Positions 7,562 to 16,089 of a stretch of 37,902 bases of DNA are shown piece after piece (within the stretch, counting starts at the first letter, position 1; every line of letters begins with the position of its first letter). Position numbers and translations under genes: made by a program. Source of the stretch: Dyella sp. ASV24 (GTDB taxonomy: Bacteria; Pseudomonadota; Gammaproteobacteria; Xanthomonadales; Rhodanobacteraceae); NCBI RefSeq assembly GCF_016428905.1, contig NZ_JAELTQ010000033.1, positions 1 through 37,902 on the forward strand. Reading direction: 5' to 3'. The notes under the pieces were generated by a model, which saw only the letters and a list, made by a program, of their open reading frames with translations, was not told the origin of the DNA and ran no database searches.

Positions 7562-8770
7562 ATGACCAAGCAAGTGCAAGACGCCTACATCGTCGCCGCC
7601 ACCCGCACGCCGGTCGGCAAGGCGCCGCGCGGCGTGTTCCGTAACACCCGTCCGGACGACATGCTCGCCCACGTGATCCGCGCCGTGATGGCGCAGGCAC
7701 CGGGCATCGATCCGCATCGCATTGAAGACGTGATCGTCGGCTGCGCCATGCCCGAAGCCGAGCAAGGCATGAACGTGGCGCGCATCGGTGCGCTGCTCGC
7801 CGGCCTGCCGTACACCGTGCCGGGCGTCACCATCAACCGCTTCTGCTCGTCGGGTGTGCAGGCCATTGCCATGGCCGCCGACCGCATCCAGCTCGGCGTG
7901 GCCGACCTGATGATCGCCGCCGGTACCGAAAGCATGAGCATGGTGCCGATGATGGGCCACAAGGTGGCGATGAACCCCGCCATCTTCGCCAACAAGGAAG
8001 ATGTCGCCATCGCCTACGGCATGGGCATCACCGCCGAGAAGGTGGCCGAACAGTGGAAGGTCACCCGCGAGCAGCAGGACGCGTTCGCCGTGGAAAGCCA
8101 TCGCCGTGCGCTGGCTGCCATCGCTGCTGGCGAGTTCAAGGATGAGATCACCCCGTTCCAGCTCGATGATCACTACCCCGATCTCGCTACGCGCGGTATC
8201 ACCACGGACAGCCGCCTGATCGACACCGACGAAGGTCCGCGCGCGGGCACCACGATGGAAGTGCTCGGCAAGCTGCGCACCGTGTTCCGCAACGACAAGT
8301 TCGGCGGCTCGGTGACGGCCGGTAACTCCTCGCAGATGTCTGACGGTGCGGGCGCGTTGCTGCTGGCCAGCGAGAAGGCGATCAAGGAGTTCAACCTCAC
8401 CCCGATCGGCCGCTTCGTCGGTTACTCGGTGGCGGGCGTGAAGCCGGAGATCATGGGCATCGGCCCGAAGGAAGCGATTCCGAAGGCGCTCAAGCAGGTC
8501 GGCCTCACCAAGGATCAGCTGGACTGGATCGAGCTCAACGAAGCCTTCGCCGCACAGGCGCTGGCGGTGATCGGCGATCTGGGCCTCGACCCGGCCAAGG
8601 TGAACCCACTGGGCGGCGCGATTGCACTGGGCCATCCGCTGGGCGCCACGGGTGCGGTCCGCGCTGCCACGCTGCTGCACGGCATGCGCCGCCGCAAGCA
8701 GAAGTACGGCATGGTGACCATGTGCATCGGTACCGGCATGGGTGCGGCTGGCGTGTTCGAAGCGCTCTGA
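7562..8770 (+). CDS. fadA: Acetyl-CoA C-acyltransferase (3-ketoacyl-CoA thiolase)
   Basis: A 402-residue thiolase that cleaves 3-ketoacyl-CoA with CoA to give acetyl-CoA, the last beta-oxidation step. Catalytic residues are visible: nucleophile Cys95 (NRFCSSG), His358 (GHPLGATG) and Cys388 (MCIGTGMG). The frame stays open upstream to 7229, but that part lies in fadN's tail and the repeat block; the ATG at 7562 with a CGGAGAAG ribosome site is the family start. It follows fadN by 182 bases. A convincing terminator lies just after its stop. Confidence 0.93.
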   Translation: MTKQVQDAYIVAATRTPVGKAPRGVFRNTRPDDMLAHVIRAVMAQAPGIDPHRIEDVIVGCAMPEAEQGMNVARIGALLAGLPYTVPGVTINRFCSSGVQAIAMAADRIQLGVADLMIAAGTESMSMVPMMGHKVAMNPAIFANKEDVAIAYGMGITAEKVAEQWKVTREQQDAFAVESHRRALAAIAAGEFKDEITPFQLDDHYPDLATRGITTDSRLIDTDEGPRAGTTMEVLGKLRTVFRNDKFGGSVTAGNSSQMSDGAGALLLASEKAIKEFNLTPIGRFVGYSVAGVKPEIMGIGPKEAIPKALKQVGLTKDQLDWIELNEAFAAQALAVIGDLGLDPAKVNPLGGAIALGHPLGATGAVRAATLLHGMRRRKQKYGMVTMCIGTGMGAAGVFEAL

Positions 8771-8793
8771 TCGCGGCCACCACGTTGAAACTG

Positions 8794-8830
8794 AAAACGG
8801 CGCTGTAGTGATACGGCGCCGTTTTTCTTT
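8794..8830. terminator. Bidirectional terminator between fadA and SDR gene
   Basis: AAAACGGCGC (8794-8803) pairs with GCGCCGTTTT (8816-8825), followed on the plus strand by a T-rich run. Read on the minus strand the hairpin also ends in TTTT, so it can serve both convergent genes. Confidence 0.8.
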
Positions 8831-8844
8831 CCGCGCGATTTAAC

Positions 8845-9609
8845 TCAGGTACGAGTGATGGAAACGCCGCCATCCACGAGCATCGCCGTTCCCGTCACGA
8901 AACTGGACGCATCGGACGCCAGATAGAGCGCCGACTGTGCAATCTCTGCCGGCTTGGCCAGGCGTTTCAACGCATGCAGGCCTTGCACGAAGGCAAGCGA
9001 CTCCGGAGTGTTGGCGACTGCACGCCCCATCGGCGTATCCGTGCCTCCTGGCAGTAGCGCATTCGCCCGAATGCCCTGGGCACCGTATTCGGCCGCGATG
9101 ACCTTGCTCAGGCCGATAAGCCCGGCCTTGCTCGCCGCATAGGCCCCCATCCCCGGGAAGCCCACTGTGTAGCCCACAAAGGTGGATGTGAAAATCAGTG
9201 AACCGCCGCCCCTGGCCAACATGGCGGGAATCTGATGCTTGGCAGCCAAGAAGGCCGCGGTCAGATTGGTGTTCAGTGTCTCGTTCCACGACGCTGTCGA
9301 TAGTTCATGGACGGGATGCGCATCCCCGGTCATGCCCGCATTGTTGAACGCGATATCCAAGCCACCGAAGCAGTCCACGGCCACTTCAACCAGTTGACGC
9401 GCCACAGCCTCGTCCTGAATGTCGCCAGCGACTGCCATGGCCTGCCCACCAGCATGGGCAATCTCCGCGACCAACGCGTCAAGCTCGGCTTTTCGCCGCG
9501 CGCCTACAACAACCCTTGCCCCTTCCCTGGCAAACAGCTTTGCCGCCTCGTATCCAATGCCCGAACTGGCGCCCGTGATGATGGCGACCTTGTCCTTAAG
9601 TTGATTCAT
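8845..9609 (-). CDS. Short-chain dehydrogenase/reductase (SDR)
   Basis: A 254-residue classical SDR oxidoreductase. The cofactor motif is TGASSGIG (residues 12-19), NNAG is at 89-92, and the tetrad is Asn115, Ser142, Tyr157, Lys161. Basic residues after strand 2 (GARRK, 36-40) suggest NADP(H) preference. The C-terminal LVDGG is usual for the glucose-1-dehydrogenase/FabG-like branch. The start is MNQLKDK at 9609, with AGAAGGG upstream; an in-frame ATG 16 codons earlier would add a tail foreign to the family. The substrate cannot be read from the sequence. It is convergent with fadA and single-gene in appearance. Confidence 0.85.
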   Translation of the reverse strand: MNQLKDKVAIITGASSGIGYEAAKLFAREGARVVVGARRKAELDALVAEIAHAGGQAMAVAGDIQDEAVARQLVEVAVDCFGGLDIAFNNAGMTGDAHPVHELSTASWNETLNTNLTAAFLAAKHQIPAMLARGGGSLIFTSTFVGYTVGFPGMGAYAASKAGLIGLSKVIAAEYGAQGIRANALLPGGTDTPMGRAVANTPESLAFVQGLHALKRLAKPAEIAQSALYLASDASSFVTGTAMLVDGGVSITRT

Positions 9610-9686
9610 GCTCACTGCCCTTCTCGTTTCATTGGGCAGGCCAAGGTAACCAGGCAAACGGCTCCGCTATATCCGGATCTTGCGCT

Positions 9687-10070
9687 TCAACTCAGTGCAG
9701 CAATCTGCCTGGCCACGTATCCCGTGAGAAAGATCGCCATCAGCACGAGCAGTATCGCCATCGCCCGCGCCACCCAGGAATCCCCGTACATCGACGACTC
9801 CGCCGACTCAATCGCGCGTCGGTTGCGGTAGAAACGCAGCGTGGCGCCAACGATCATCAGCGCCCCCACCAGCAGTAACCCCAGGCCCAGCCATTGCGAG
9901 GCACGCGTATGGAGCCCCTCCGCCGCACGTTCGGCGGCCCGCGTGGTGAAGAGCAGGAAGATATCGAAGCGCTCCAGCAGAAAGCCGAACGCCATCACCG
10001 AGATCGCCGTACGCACCCAGGCCAGATAGGTGCGCTCGTTGGCCGAGTGATCGGAGAAATGCGGTATCAC
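9687..10070 (-). CDS. DUF202 (YidH-type) small membrane protein
   Basis: A 127-residue inner-membrane protein with the DUF202 signature ANERTYLAWVRTAIS near the N-terminus and three membrane helices (about 18-42, 60-80 and 103-125). The family is widespread with no settled function. The start codon is GTG, supported by AGGAAAGG 7 bases upstream; the nearby ATG is followed at once by a stop. It is divergent from the DUF2058 gene and transcribed toward the SDR gene, 77 bases away. Confidence 0.85.
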   Translation of the reverse strand: MIPHFSDHSANERTYLAWVRTAISVMAFGFLLERFDIFLLFTTRAAERAAEGLHTRASQWLGLGLLLVGALMIVGATLRFYRNRRAIESAESSMYGDSWVARAMAILLVLMAIFLTGYVARQIAALS

Positions 10071-10208
10071 GGCATGTCCTTTCCTGCGGGCGCCAGCGCC
10101 CCTGCTGAAATCATGATGCCATGTCTGGTCTCGCAGCCGCTGAGCGGGCCCGACAGAGCAATGGTGGAACGGCGTTACAATGAAGGGTCACGTTTCTCGG
10201 AATGTCCC

Positions 10209-10748
10209 ATGCGCAACCCCCTGCAGGAACAACTACTCAAAGCCGGCCTCGCCAAGAAGGGCAAGGTCGACCAGATAGCGCGAGAGCAGGTCAAGCAACG
10301 CCAGGGTAAAGGCGCCGCATCCCCGCCGGAAGAGAAGGTCGATGCGCAGCGACTGCAGGCCGAAAAGGCCGAGCGTGACCGTGCCCTCGCCGCCGAGCGT
10401 AATGCCCAGGCGCAGGCGCGCGAGATCGCCGCGCAGGTACGGCAGATCATCGAGGCCAACAAGGTCAAGCGCGAAGGCGAGATCAGCTACCGCTTCACCG
10501 ATGGGGACAAGATCCACAGCGTGCTGGTGAACGAAACCCTGCGTACTCAACTGGCCAAGGGCGTCCTGGTGGTCGTGCGCGCCGGTGATAGTTACGAGCT
10601 GTTGCCGCGCGGTGCAGCCGACAAGATTCGCGAGCGTGACGCCTCATTCATCGTGCTGGATCACGGCAAGCCGACCGATAGCGCAACCTCGAGCGAAGAC
10701 GACGAGTTCTACAGCCAGTTCAAGGTGCCCGACGACCTCACCTGGTAA
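10209..10748 (+). CDS. DUF2058 (YaiL-like) protein
   Basis: A 179-residue soluble protein. The N-terminus (NPLQEQLLKAGLAKKGKVDQ) and the highly charged, probably coiled-coil region at about 35-85 are followed by a globular part with EISYRFTDGDKIHSVLVNE, the DUF2058 pattern seen in E. coli YaiL. Function is unknown; some members have been linked to nucleoprotein or polysome association, but nothing in the sequence settles this. The ATG at 10209 gives the family N-terminus though its ribosome site is weak. A TACAAT hexamer at 10176-10181 is a possible -10. Confidence 0.85.
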   Translation: MRNPLQEQLLKAGLAKKGKVDQIAREQVKQRQGKGAASPPEEKVDAQRLQAEKAERDRALAAERNAQAQAREIAAQVRQIIEANKVKREGEISYRFTDGDKIHSVLVNETLRTQLAKGVLVVVRAGDSYELLPRGAADKIRERDASFIVLDHGKPTDSATSSEDDEFYSQFKVPDDLTW

Positions 10749-10754
10749 ACCCGC

Positions 10755-10772
10755 CGCGCCACTTTTGGCGCG
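10755..10772 (+). terminator. Hairpin after DUF2058 gene
   Basis: CGCGCCA (10755-10761) pairs with TGGCGCG (10766-10772) around a CTTT loop, 7 bases after the stop codon. No T run follows, so termination would be weak or need Rho. Confidence 0.4.
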
Positions 10773-10843
10773 ATCGGATTACCTGCCACCCCTGCCCGCC
10801 TCCTAAGGTCTGCCTACCCACAGACCCCAGCAGGAGGTTACCC

Positions 10844-11728
10844 ATGTCTCAGGTATGGCTTATCACCGGTAGTTCGCGCGGTTTCGGCAAAGCATTGGCG
10901 GAAGCCGTGCTGGACGCCGGCCACCAGCTCGTTGCTACGGCCCGCCAGCCCGCCCAACTCGCCTCGTTGGTGGAGCGCTACGGCAACCAGGTGAAAACGG
11001 TTGCGCTCGACGTGACGGACACCAAGGCGGCGCAGGCCGCTATCCAGACGGCCGTCGACGCGTTCGGCCGCCTCGATGTCGTGGTCAACAACGCGGGCTA
11101 CGGCAATCTGGCCACCATTGAGGAAGGCAGCGAAGCCGATTTCCGCGCTCAGGTTGAAACCAACCTGTTCGGCACGGTGAACGTGACCCGCGCCGCCCTG
11201 CCCGTGCTGCGCAAACAGCGTTCCGGTCGCATCATCCAGTTCTCGTCGATCGGCGGGCGTATCGGCGTGCCCGGGCTTGCGGCCTATCAGGCGGCCAAAT
11301 GGGCCGTGGAAGGCTTCTCCGAAGTGCTGGCCAAGGAAGTCGCCGGTTTCGGCATCCACGTGACGCTGATCGAGCCAGGTGGCTTCCGCACCGACTGGGG
11401 CGGCCCGTCCATGACGGTATTCGAGCCGGCTGCCGATTCGGAGTACACCGCGGTGCTTGCCCCCATGCTCAATGCGCGCCGCAGCTACGTGGGCAACGAA
11501 ACCGGCGATCCGGCCAAGGCTGCCCAGGCCATCTTGACCATTGCGCGCGAACCCCAGCCTCCATTGCGCCTGTTGCTCGGATCGGATGCGGTCTTCCTGG
11601 CCGAACAGCAGTCCGCGAAGATGGCGGCAGAGGACGCCAAGTGGCGTACGCTCAGCCTCTCGACCGATTTCGACCTGACACCGGAAGCCGCCGAAGAGCG
11701 CGACCGGATGGTGCAATCAGTCATTTAA
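10844..11728 (+). CDS. SDR-family oxidoreductase, long C-terminus
   Basis: A 294-residue classical SDR: TGSSRGFG at residues 8-15, NNAG at 82-85, Asn107, Ser135, Tyr148 and Lys152. The longer tail (about 40 residues beyond a normal 250-residue SDR) with RLLLGSDAVF is usual for the retinol-dehydrogenase-like ketone reductases annotated simply as oxidoreductase. A strong AGGAGG ribosome site precedes the ATG. The stop is 25 bases before the AraC regulator on the same strand, so both are probably co-transcribed. It is not closely related to the SDR at 8845. Substrate unknown. Confidence 0.88.
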   Translation: MSQVWLITGSSRGFGKALAEAVLDAGHQLVATARQPAQLASLVERYGNQVKTVALDVTDTKAAQAAIQTAVDAFGRLDVVVNNAGYGNLATIEEGSEADFRAQVETNLFGTVNVTRAALPVLRKQRSGRIIQFSSIGGRIGVPGLAAYQAAKWAVEGFSEVLAKEVAGFGIHVTLIEPGGFRTDWGGPSMTVFEPAADSEYTAVLAPMLNARRSYVGNETGDPAKAAQAILTIAREPQPPLRLLLGSDAVFLAEQQSAKMAAEDAKWRTLSLSTDFDLTPEAAEERDRMVQSVI

Positions 11729-11753
11729 GCCCAGCCATCCGGGTAACCCGACG

Positions 11754-12752
11754 ATGAGAGCCGACCAGATTCCGCTCAGCCGTGGTGCGTTCGCACGCAT
11801 GACAGCGATCGGCCTCGACGTGCCCGCCGTGCTGACACGCGCGGGCCTGTCGCTGGATCTCATGAACGTGCCGCGTCCCGTGGTGACTACTGCGCAGTTC
11901 TTTGCGTTCTGGCACGCCGTAGGTGACCTCTGCAGTGACCCGTCGCTGGGCCTGAGACTTGGCGACGGGACGCGCCACGAGGTCTACGACATGGTGACGG
12001 CTGCCGCCTTGCATGCCGGCACCCTCGGCGACGCCCTCGACAAACTGGCGCGTTACAAACGCCTGACTTGTCCCGAGGACGTCGTGGTGGAGCTGACACG
12101 CGATGAGGCCGCCGTGTCCATGCGCTGGATGCTGGCCGAGGGCCATACGCCGCCCTTGCTCGTTGATGCCATGTTCGCCTCCAACTTTGCCCTGGCCGAG
12201 CGCGGCACGGGGCACTCTCTTCACTTGCGTCGTATCGAACTGACCCGTCGGCCTGCGGATGGCGTGTTGCTGCAGGCGCACTTCCGCTGCGAGCTGCGCT
12301 TCAACGCACCGCAAGATCGCATCGTCTACCAGCGCTCAGACCTGGAGCTACCCTTCGTCACGCAGGACGAGGGATACCTCAACGACCTGCTCCCGATGCT
12401 GGAAGGCTCGCTGCGCGAGCAAACCGCTGCTACGCCGCTGCGGGACAGGGTGTGGAACGTCCTTGCGCGTGGCATGCGTGGCGGTCATCTGCGTATGGCG
12501 CAAGTCGCGGACGCCCTGCATCTGAGCACCCGCACATTGCAGCGCAGGCTAGGCGAAGCCGGCACGAGCTACCAGCAAGTGCTGGATCAGGTTCGCCACC
12601 ACCTTGCACGCCGACTGCTGGATGCCACCGACCTGGACACGGGAGAGATCGCCTTCCTGCTCGGCTTCGAGGAACTCAATTCCTTCAATCGCGCCTTTCG
12701 CCAATGGGAGGGCGACACGCCCACACGTTGGCGTTCTGTCGCCACGAGCTGA
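11754..12752 (+). CDS. AraC-family regulator (arabinose-binding-like N domain)
   Basis: A 332-residue regulator with an OruR/ArgR-like N-terminal sensor (about 15-200, FFAFWHAVGDLCSDPSLGLR) and a C-terminal double helix-turn-helix (about 240-330): MAQVADALHLSTRTLQRRL, then EIAFLLGFEELNSFNRAFRQW. This branch usually activates a neighbouring gene in response to a small hydrophobic or amino-acid-like ligand. Its position directly after the SDR and before a 2OG oxygenase makes those genes the first candidates for regulation. The ligand cannot be inferred. Confidence 0.88.
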   Translation: MRADQIPLSRGAFARMTAIGLDVPAVLTRAGLSLDLMNVPRPVVTTAQFFAFWHAVGDLCSDPSLGLRLGDGTRHEVYDMVTAAALHAGTLGDALDKLARYKRLTCPEDVVVELTRDEAAVSMRWMLAEGHTPPLLVDAMFASNFALAERGTGHSLHLRRIELTRRPADGVLLQAHFRCELRFNAPQDRIVYQRSDLELPFVTQDEGYLNDLLPMLEGSLREQTAATPLRDRVWNVLARGMRGGHLRMAQVADALHLSTRTLQRRLGEAGTSYQQVLDQVRHHLARRLLDATDLDTGEIAFLLGFEELNSFNRAFRQWEGDTPTRWRSVATS

Positions 12753-12847
12753 ATATCTCCACAGGTAATCCTTGCGTAGCGCAAGAACCGGATGGTCATG
12801 GGTGCCTCACGCGCACATGCTTTATCGATGCACGCCAGAGCCATCCC

Positions 12848-13576
12848 ATGACCACGACATCCATTAGCCCTTCACTCGCGCAGCGTCTGCACGATAGTGA
12901 TTGGGGTGCGATCGCCGAACAATTGAACGCAACGGGCAGCGCACGACTGTCAGGCCTGCTGGAAGCCGACGCGTGCAAAGCGCTATCAGAGCTGTACGCC
13001 CAACAGAACGGTTTCCGCAGCTGCGTGGTGATGACCAGGCATGGCTTCGGACGCGGCGAGTACAAGTACTTCTCTTACCCTCTGCCTGCGCTTGTGCAAC
13101 AACTGCGCACCCTGTGTTATCCGCATCTCGCCCATGTTGCCAACGCATGGCATGCGCAACTGGGGATCAACACGACGTTTCCCGATACGCTGGACAGCTT
13201 CCTCGCCCGCTGCCATGCCGCAGAACAGCGGCGCCCCACCCCGCTGCTGTTGCAGTATGGCCCCGGTGACTACAACTGCCTGCATCAGGACCTGTACGGC
13301 GAACACGTCTTTCCATTGCAGGTGGCCATCCTGCTATCCGAGCCAGGACGCGATTTCAGCGGCGGTGAATTCGTACTCACCGAGCAGCGCCCGCGCATGC
13401 AGTCGCGCGTCGAGGTGGTGCCGCTTCGCCAGGGTGACGCCGTGATCTTTGCGGTCAATCACCGCCCTGTCAGCGGCACACGCGGCACCTACCGGGTAGC
13501 CATGCGCCACGGCGTCAGCCGGGTCCGCGACGGGCAACGCCATACGCTGGGTATCATTTTCCACGACGCGCAGTGA
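12848..13576 (+). CDS. 2-oxoglutarate/Fe(II)-dependent oxygenase
   Basis: A 242-residue dioxygenase of the prolyl-hydroxylase-like fold. The iron triad is His146-x-Asp148 (LHQDLYGEH) and His205 (VNHRPVSG), and Arg216 (TYRVAMRHG) is placed to bind the 2-oxoglutarate carboxylate. SGGEFVLTEQRP is typical of the core strands in proteins annotated 2OG-Fe(II) oxygenase. The substrate is unknown; a hydroxylase for protein side chains or small molecules and an AlkB-like nucleic-acid enzyme are both conceivable, but AlkB motifs are not seen. It starts 95 bases after the AraC gene on the same strand. Confidence 0.85.
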   Translation: MTTTSISPSLAQRLHDSDWGAIAEQLNATGSARLSGLLEADACKALSELYAQQNGFRSCVVMTRHGFGRGEYKYFSYPLPALVQQLRTLCYPHLAHVANAWHAQLGINTTFPDTLDSFLARCHAAEQRRPTPLLLQYGPGDYNCLHQDLYGEHVFPLQVAILLSEPGRDFSGGEFVLTEQRPRMQSRVEVVPLRQGDAVIFAVNHRPVSGTRGTYRVAMRHGVSRVRDGQRHTLGIIFHDAQ

Positions 13577-13587
13577 GGCCATGCCGC

Positions 13588-13615
13588 TTGGCCGGGTAGC
13601 GAAATCATTTAGGAT
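13588..13615 (+). promoter_or_regulatory. Candidate promoter of cycA
   Basis: TTGGCC at 13588-13593 and TAGGAT at 13610-13615 with 16 bases between; each hexamer matches the sigma-70 consensus at four positions. It lies in the 78-base gap ahead of cycA. Confidence 0.3.
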
Positions 13616-13654
13616 GGTCCTTTCCGCCAAGCCTCCGAGGGGACCGGACCGCCG

Positions 13655-15067
13655 ATGCAGAACCACGATACTGCGGTTGCCACCCAAGGCACCGAGCACC
13701 ACCTGCAGCGCAATTTGCGCAACCGCCACCTACAGCTGATCGCCATTGGTGGCGCCATCGGCACCGGTCTGTTCATGGGGTCGGGCAAGACCATCAGTCT
13801 GGCCGGACCTTCAGTAATCTTCGCTTACGCCATCATCGGCAGCGTGCTGTTCTTCATGATGCGCGCGATGGGCGAGTTGCTGCTGTCCAACCTGCATTAC
13901 AAGTCGTTCGTCGATTTCAATTACGACCTGCTTGGCCCGTGCGCGGGCTTCTTCACTGGTTGGACCTACTGGTTCTGCTGGGTGGTCACCGGCATCGCGG
14001 ATGTGGCCGCCATTACAGGCTACATTCAATTCTGGGCACCAGGTGTGCCCCTATGGTTACCCGGCGCGGTATGCATCGGACTATTGCTCAGCCTGAACCT
14101 GCTGACGGTGAAGCTATTCGGCGAGATGGAATTTTGGTTCGCGCTGGTGAAGATCATCGCCATCGTGGCGCTGATCGCCGTTGGCATCGTGCTGATCGCC
14201 ATTGGCTTCACCTCACCTTCGGGCGCCAAGGCCGCGGTATCCAACCTGTGGGCGAACGGCGGATGGTTCCCGCATGGCGGCAGCGGTTTCATGGCGGCGT
14301 TCCAGATCGCAGTGTTCGCCTTTGTCGGTATTGAACTGGTTGGCACCGCTTCAGCCGAAGCGCGCGATCCGGAGAAGACACTGCCGAAGGCGATCAACTC
14401 CATCCCCATCCGCGTGATCGTGTTCTACGTGCTCGCTCTGCTGGTGATCATGACGGTGACGCCGTGGAACGAAGTGGTGCCGGACCGCAGCCCCTTCGTC
14501 AATCTGTTCATGCTGATCGGCATTCCGATCGCCGCCAGCCTGATCAACTTCGTAGTGCTCACTTCAGCCACGTCATCGGCCAACAGTGGCATTTATTCGA
14601 CAGGCCGCATGCTCTACGGCCTCTCGGCCGGCAAACTCGGGCCGCGTCCGTTCGCCAAGCTGAGCAGCAACAACGTACCGGCCAATGGTCTGGCCTACTC
14701 CTGCGCGTTGCTCTTCATCGGCGTGTTCCTGCTCTACCAGGAAGGCGACGTCATGAAGGTCTTCACCATCGTCACCACGATCTCCAGCATCTGCTTCATC
14801 TTCGTCTGGTCGCTGATCATGATTGCCTACATGCGCTACCGGAAGTTGCATCCGGAGCGCCACGCCAAGTCGATCTTCAAAATGCCCGGCGGCGTAGCGA
14901 TGTGCTGGCTGGTGCTGGCGTTCTTCGCCTTCGTGCTGTGGGTGTTTGCACAGAAAGAAGACACGCTGCAGGGCCTGATCTATACGCCGGTGTGGTTCGT
15001 CTGTCTGGCCATCTGCTATCCGTTCTATCGCAAGCAGGCGATCGAGCACCGTAAGCACACGCACTGA
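13655..15067 (+). CDS. cycA: D-serine/D-alanine/glycine permease
   Basis: A 470-residue amino-acid permease of the APC superfamily with 12 predicted membrane helices, equal in length to E. coli CycA and very similar along its whole course: RNRHLQLIAIGGAIGTGLFM, MRAMGELLLSN, FTGWTYWFCWVVTG, AVFAFVGIELVGT and TSATSSANSGIYST are all family hallmarks. CycA imports glycine, D-alanine, D-serine and D-cycloserine with protons. The start is supported by GAGGGGAC upstream. Two hairpins follow, the second a strong terminator. Confidence 0.93.
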   Translation: MQNHDTAVATQGTEHHLQRNLRNRHLQLIAIGGAIGTGLFMGSGKTISLAGPSVIFAYAIIGSVLFFMMRAMGELLLSNLHYKSFVDFNYDLLGPCAGFFTGWTYWFCWVVTGIADVAAITGYIQFWAPGVPLWLPGAVCIGLLLSLNLLTVKLFGEMEFWFALVKIIAIVALIAVGIVLIAIGFTSPSGAKAAVSNLWANGGWFPHGGSGFMAAFQIAVFAFVGIELVGTASAEARDPEKTLPKAINSIPIRVIVFYVLALLVIMTVTPWNEVVPDRSPFVNLFMLIGIPIAASLINFVVLTSATSSANSGIYSTGRMLYGLSAGKLGPRPFAKLSSNNVPANGLAYSCALLFIGVFLLYQEGDVMKVFTIVTTISSICFIFVWSLIMIAYMRYRKLHPERHAKSIFKMPGGVAMCWLVLAFFAFVLWVFAQKEDTLQGLIYTPVWFVCLAICYPFYRKQAIEHRKHTH

Positions 15068-15077
15068 TGCTGCTCGC

Positions 15078-15117
15078 CCCATCGGGCTCATTGCTCGTTC
15101 GCAATGAGCCCGATGGG
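15078..15117 (+). other. Perfect 17-bp stem-loop downstream of cycA
   Basis: A 17-base arm at 15078-15094 pairs without mismatch with 15101-15117 around a 6-base TCGTTC loop. It starts 11 bases after the cycA stop. There is no T tract, so on its own it is not a standard terminator; it may block exonucleases at the 3' end of the message. Confidence 0.6.
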
Positions 15118-15154
15118 TAATCGCCTCAGAGTAGGTATCAGGCCGTAAGCCATA

Positions 15155-15182
15155 AAAAAAGCGACCCGAAGGTCGCTTTTTT
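15155..15182. terminator. Strong bidirectional Rho-independent terminator
   Basis: AAAAAAGCGACC pairs with GGTCGCTTTTTT around a CGAA loop (UUCG complement). It lies between cycA (plus) and the tRNA-Gly gene (minus) and has T runs on both strands, so it can stop both. Confidence 0.92.
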
Positions 15183-15214
15183 ATATTGATCGCGATGCAT
15201 CGACCAATGAAATC

Positions 15215-15290
<76 letters not shown>

Positions 15291-15303
15291 ATCGGAGTCG
15301 CGC

Positions 15304-15331
15304 ATTGTAATGGGTAATGCGCGGCCGTCAA
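15304..15331 (-). promoter_or_regulatory. Promoter of tRNA-Gly
   Basis: On the minus strand TTGACG (15331-15326) and TACAAT (15309-15304) are 16 bases apart, each five of six from consensus. The -10 ends 13 bases before the mature tRNA, and the -35 lies 20 bases beyond the pgsA stop. This lets the tRNA be made independently of pgsA. Confidence 0.75.
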
Positions 15332-15351
15332 GCACCTGTCACAAAGAATAT

Positions 15352-15960
15352 TCAGTCTTCGCTCCGCGGCAGCGGATGGCCCGCCCCATCGCCCCGCAAG
15401 CTGGGCCACGCGGCGCGCAGGTAGTAGAGGCCCGACCAGATGGTGAGAATGCCAGCGATCACCAGCAGCGCCTCGCCAATGTGGTACAGGCGCAGCGCCT
15501 CGGCACTCTTTTCGTGCTGCACGATCAGCACCACCAGCGCCACCATCTGCATGGCCGTCTTCAGCTTGCCGATGAAAGCCACCCTTACCGTCGAGCGCAT
15601 GCCGATCTCGGCCATCCATTCACGCAGGGCCGACACGCTGATCTCACGCCCCACGATCACCGCCGCCGTTATCGCCATCAGGATGCCCGGCCAGCCGCCG
15701 CGGTGCGTCTCCACCAGCAGGAACAGGGTGACCGCAACCATCAGCTTGTCAGCCACCGGGTCGAGAAAAGCCCCGAAGGCCGAGGTGAGATTCATGCGGC
15801 GAGCCAGGTAGCCGTCCAGCCAGTCCGTGATGGCCGCGAGCATGAACACAATGGCTGCCGTGATGTTGTGGCCTGGAAACTGCCAATAAAACACCACCAC
15901 CATGACCGGCAACAACAGCACACGGAACAGGGTCAGCCAGGTAGGCAGGTTGATGTGCAT
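15352..15960 (-). CDS. pgsA: CDP-diacylglycerol-glycerol-3-phosphate phosphatidyltransferase
   Basis: A 202-residue integral membrane enzyme that joins CDP-diacylglycerol and glycerol-3-phosphate, the committed step to phosphatidylglycerol and cardiolipin. The CDP-alcohol phosphotransferase motif is complete: Asp46, Asp49, Gly50, Ala53, Arg54, Gly63, Asp67 and Asp71 (DWLDGYLARR, GAFLDPVAD). Several hydrophobic helices follow. A GGAAAGG ribosome site precedes the ATG. It lies 129 bases after uvrC on the same strand and just ahead of tRNA-Gly, the order found in E. coli. Confidence 0.95.
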   Translation of the reverse strand: MHINLPTWLTLFRVLLLPVMVVVFYWQFPGHNITAAIVFMLAAITDWLDGYLARRMNLTSAFGAFLDPVADKLMVAVTLFLLVETHRGGWPGILMAITAAVIVGREISVSALREWMAEIGMRSTVRVAFIGKLKTAMQMVALVVLIVQHEKSAEALRLYHIGEALLVIAGILTIWSGLYYLRAAWPSLRGDGAGHPLPRSED

Positions 15961-16089
15961 AAATCCTTTCCGGGTTGAAGCAGTCAGCAGGGTGAATCGG
16001 CCATCATCGAATCGGCTGAAGCCCTGCCTTCGATCATGCGGGATTTTGGCTTTCGCTGAAATGACGGATCACGTCCGGATCCGCATCGA

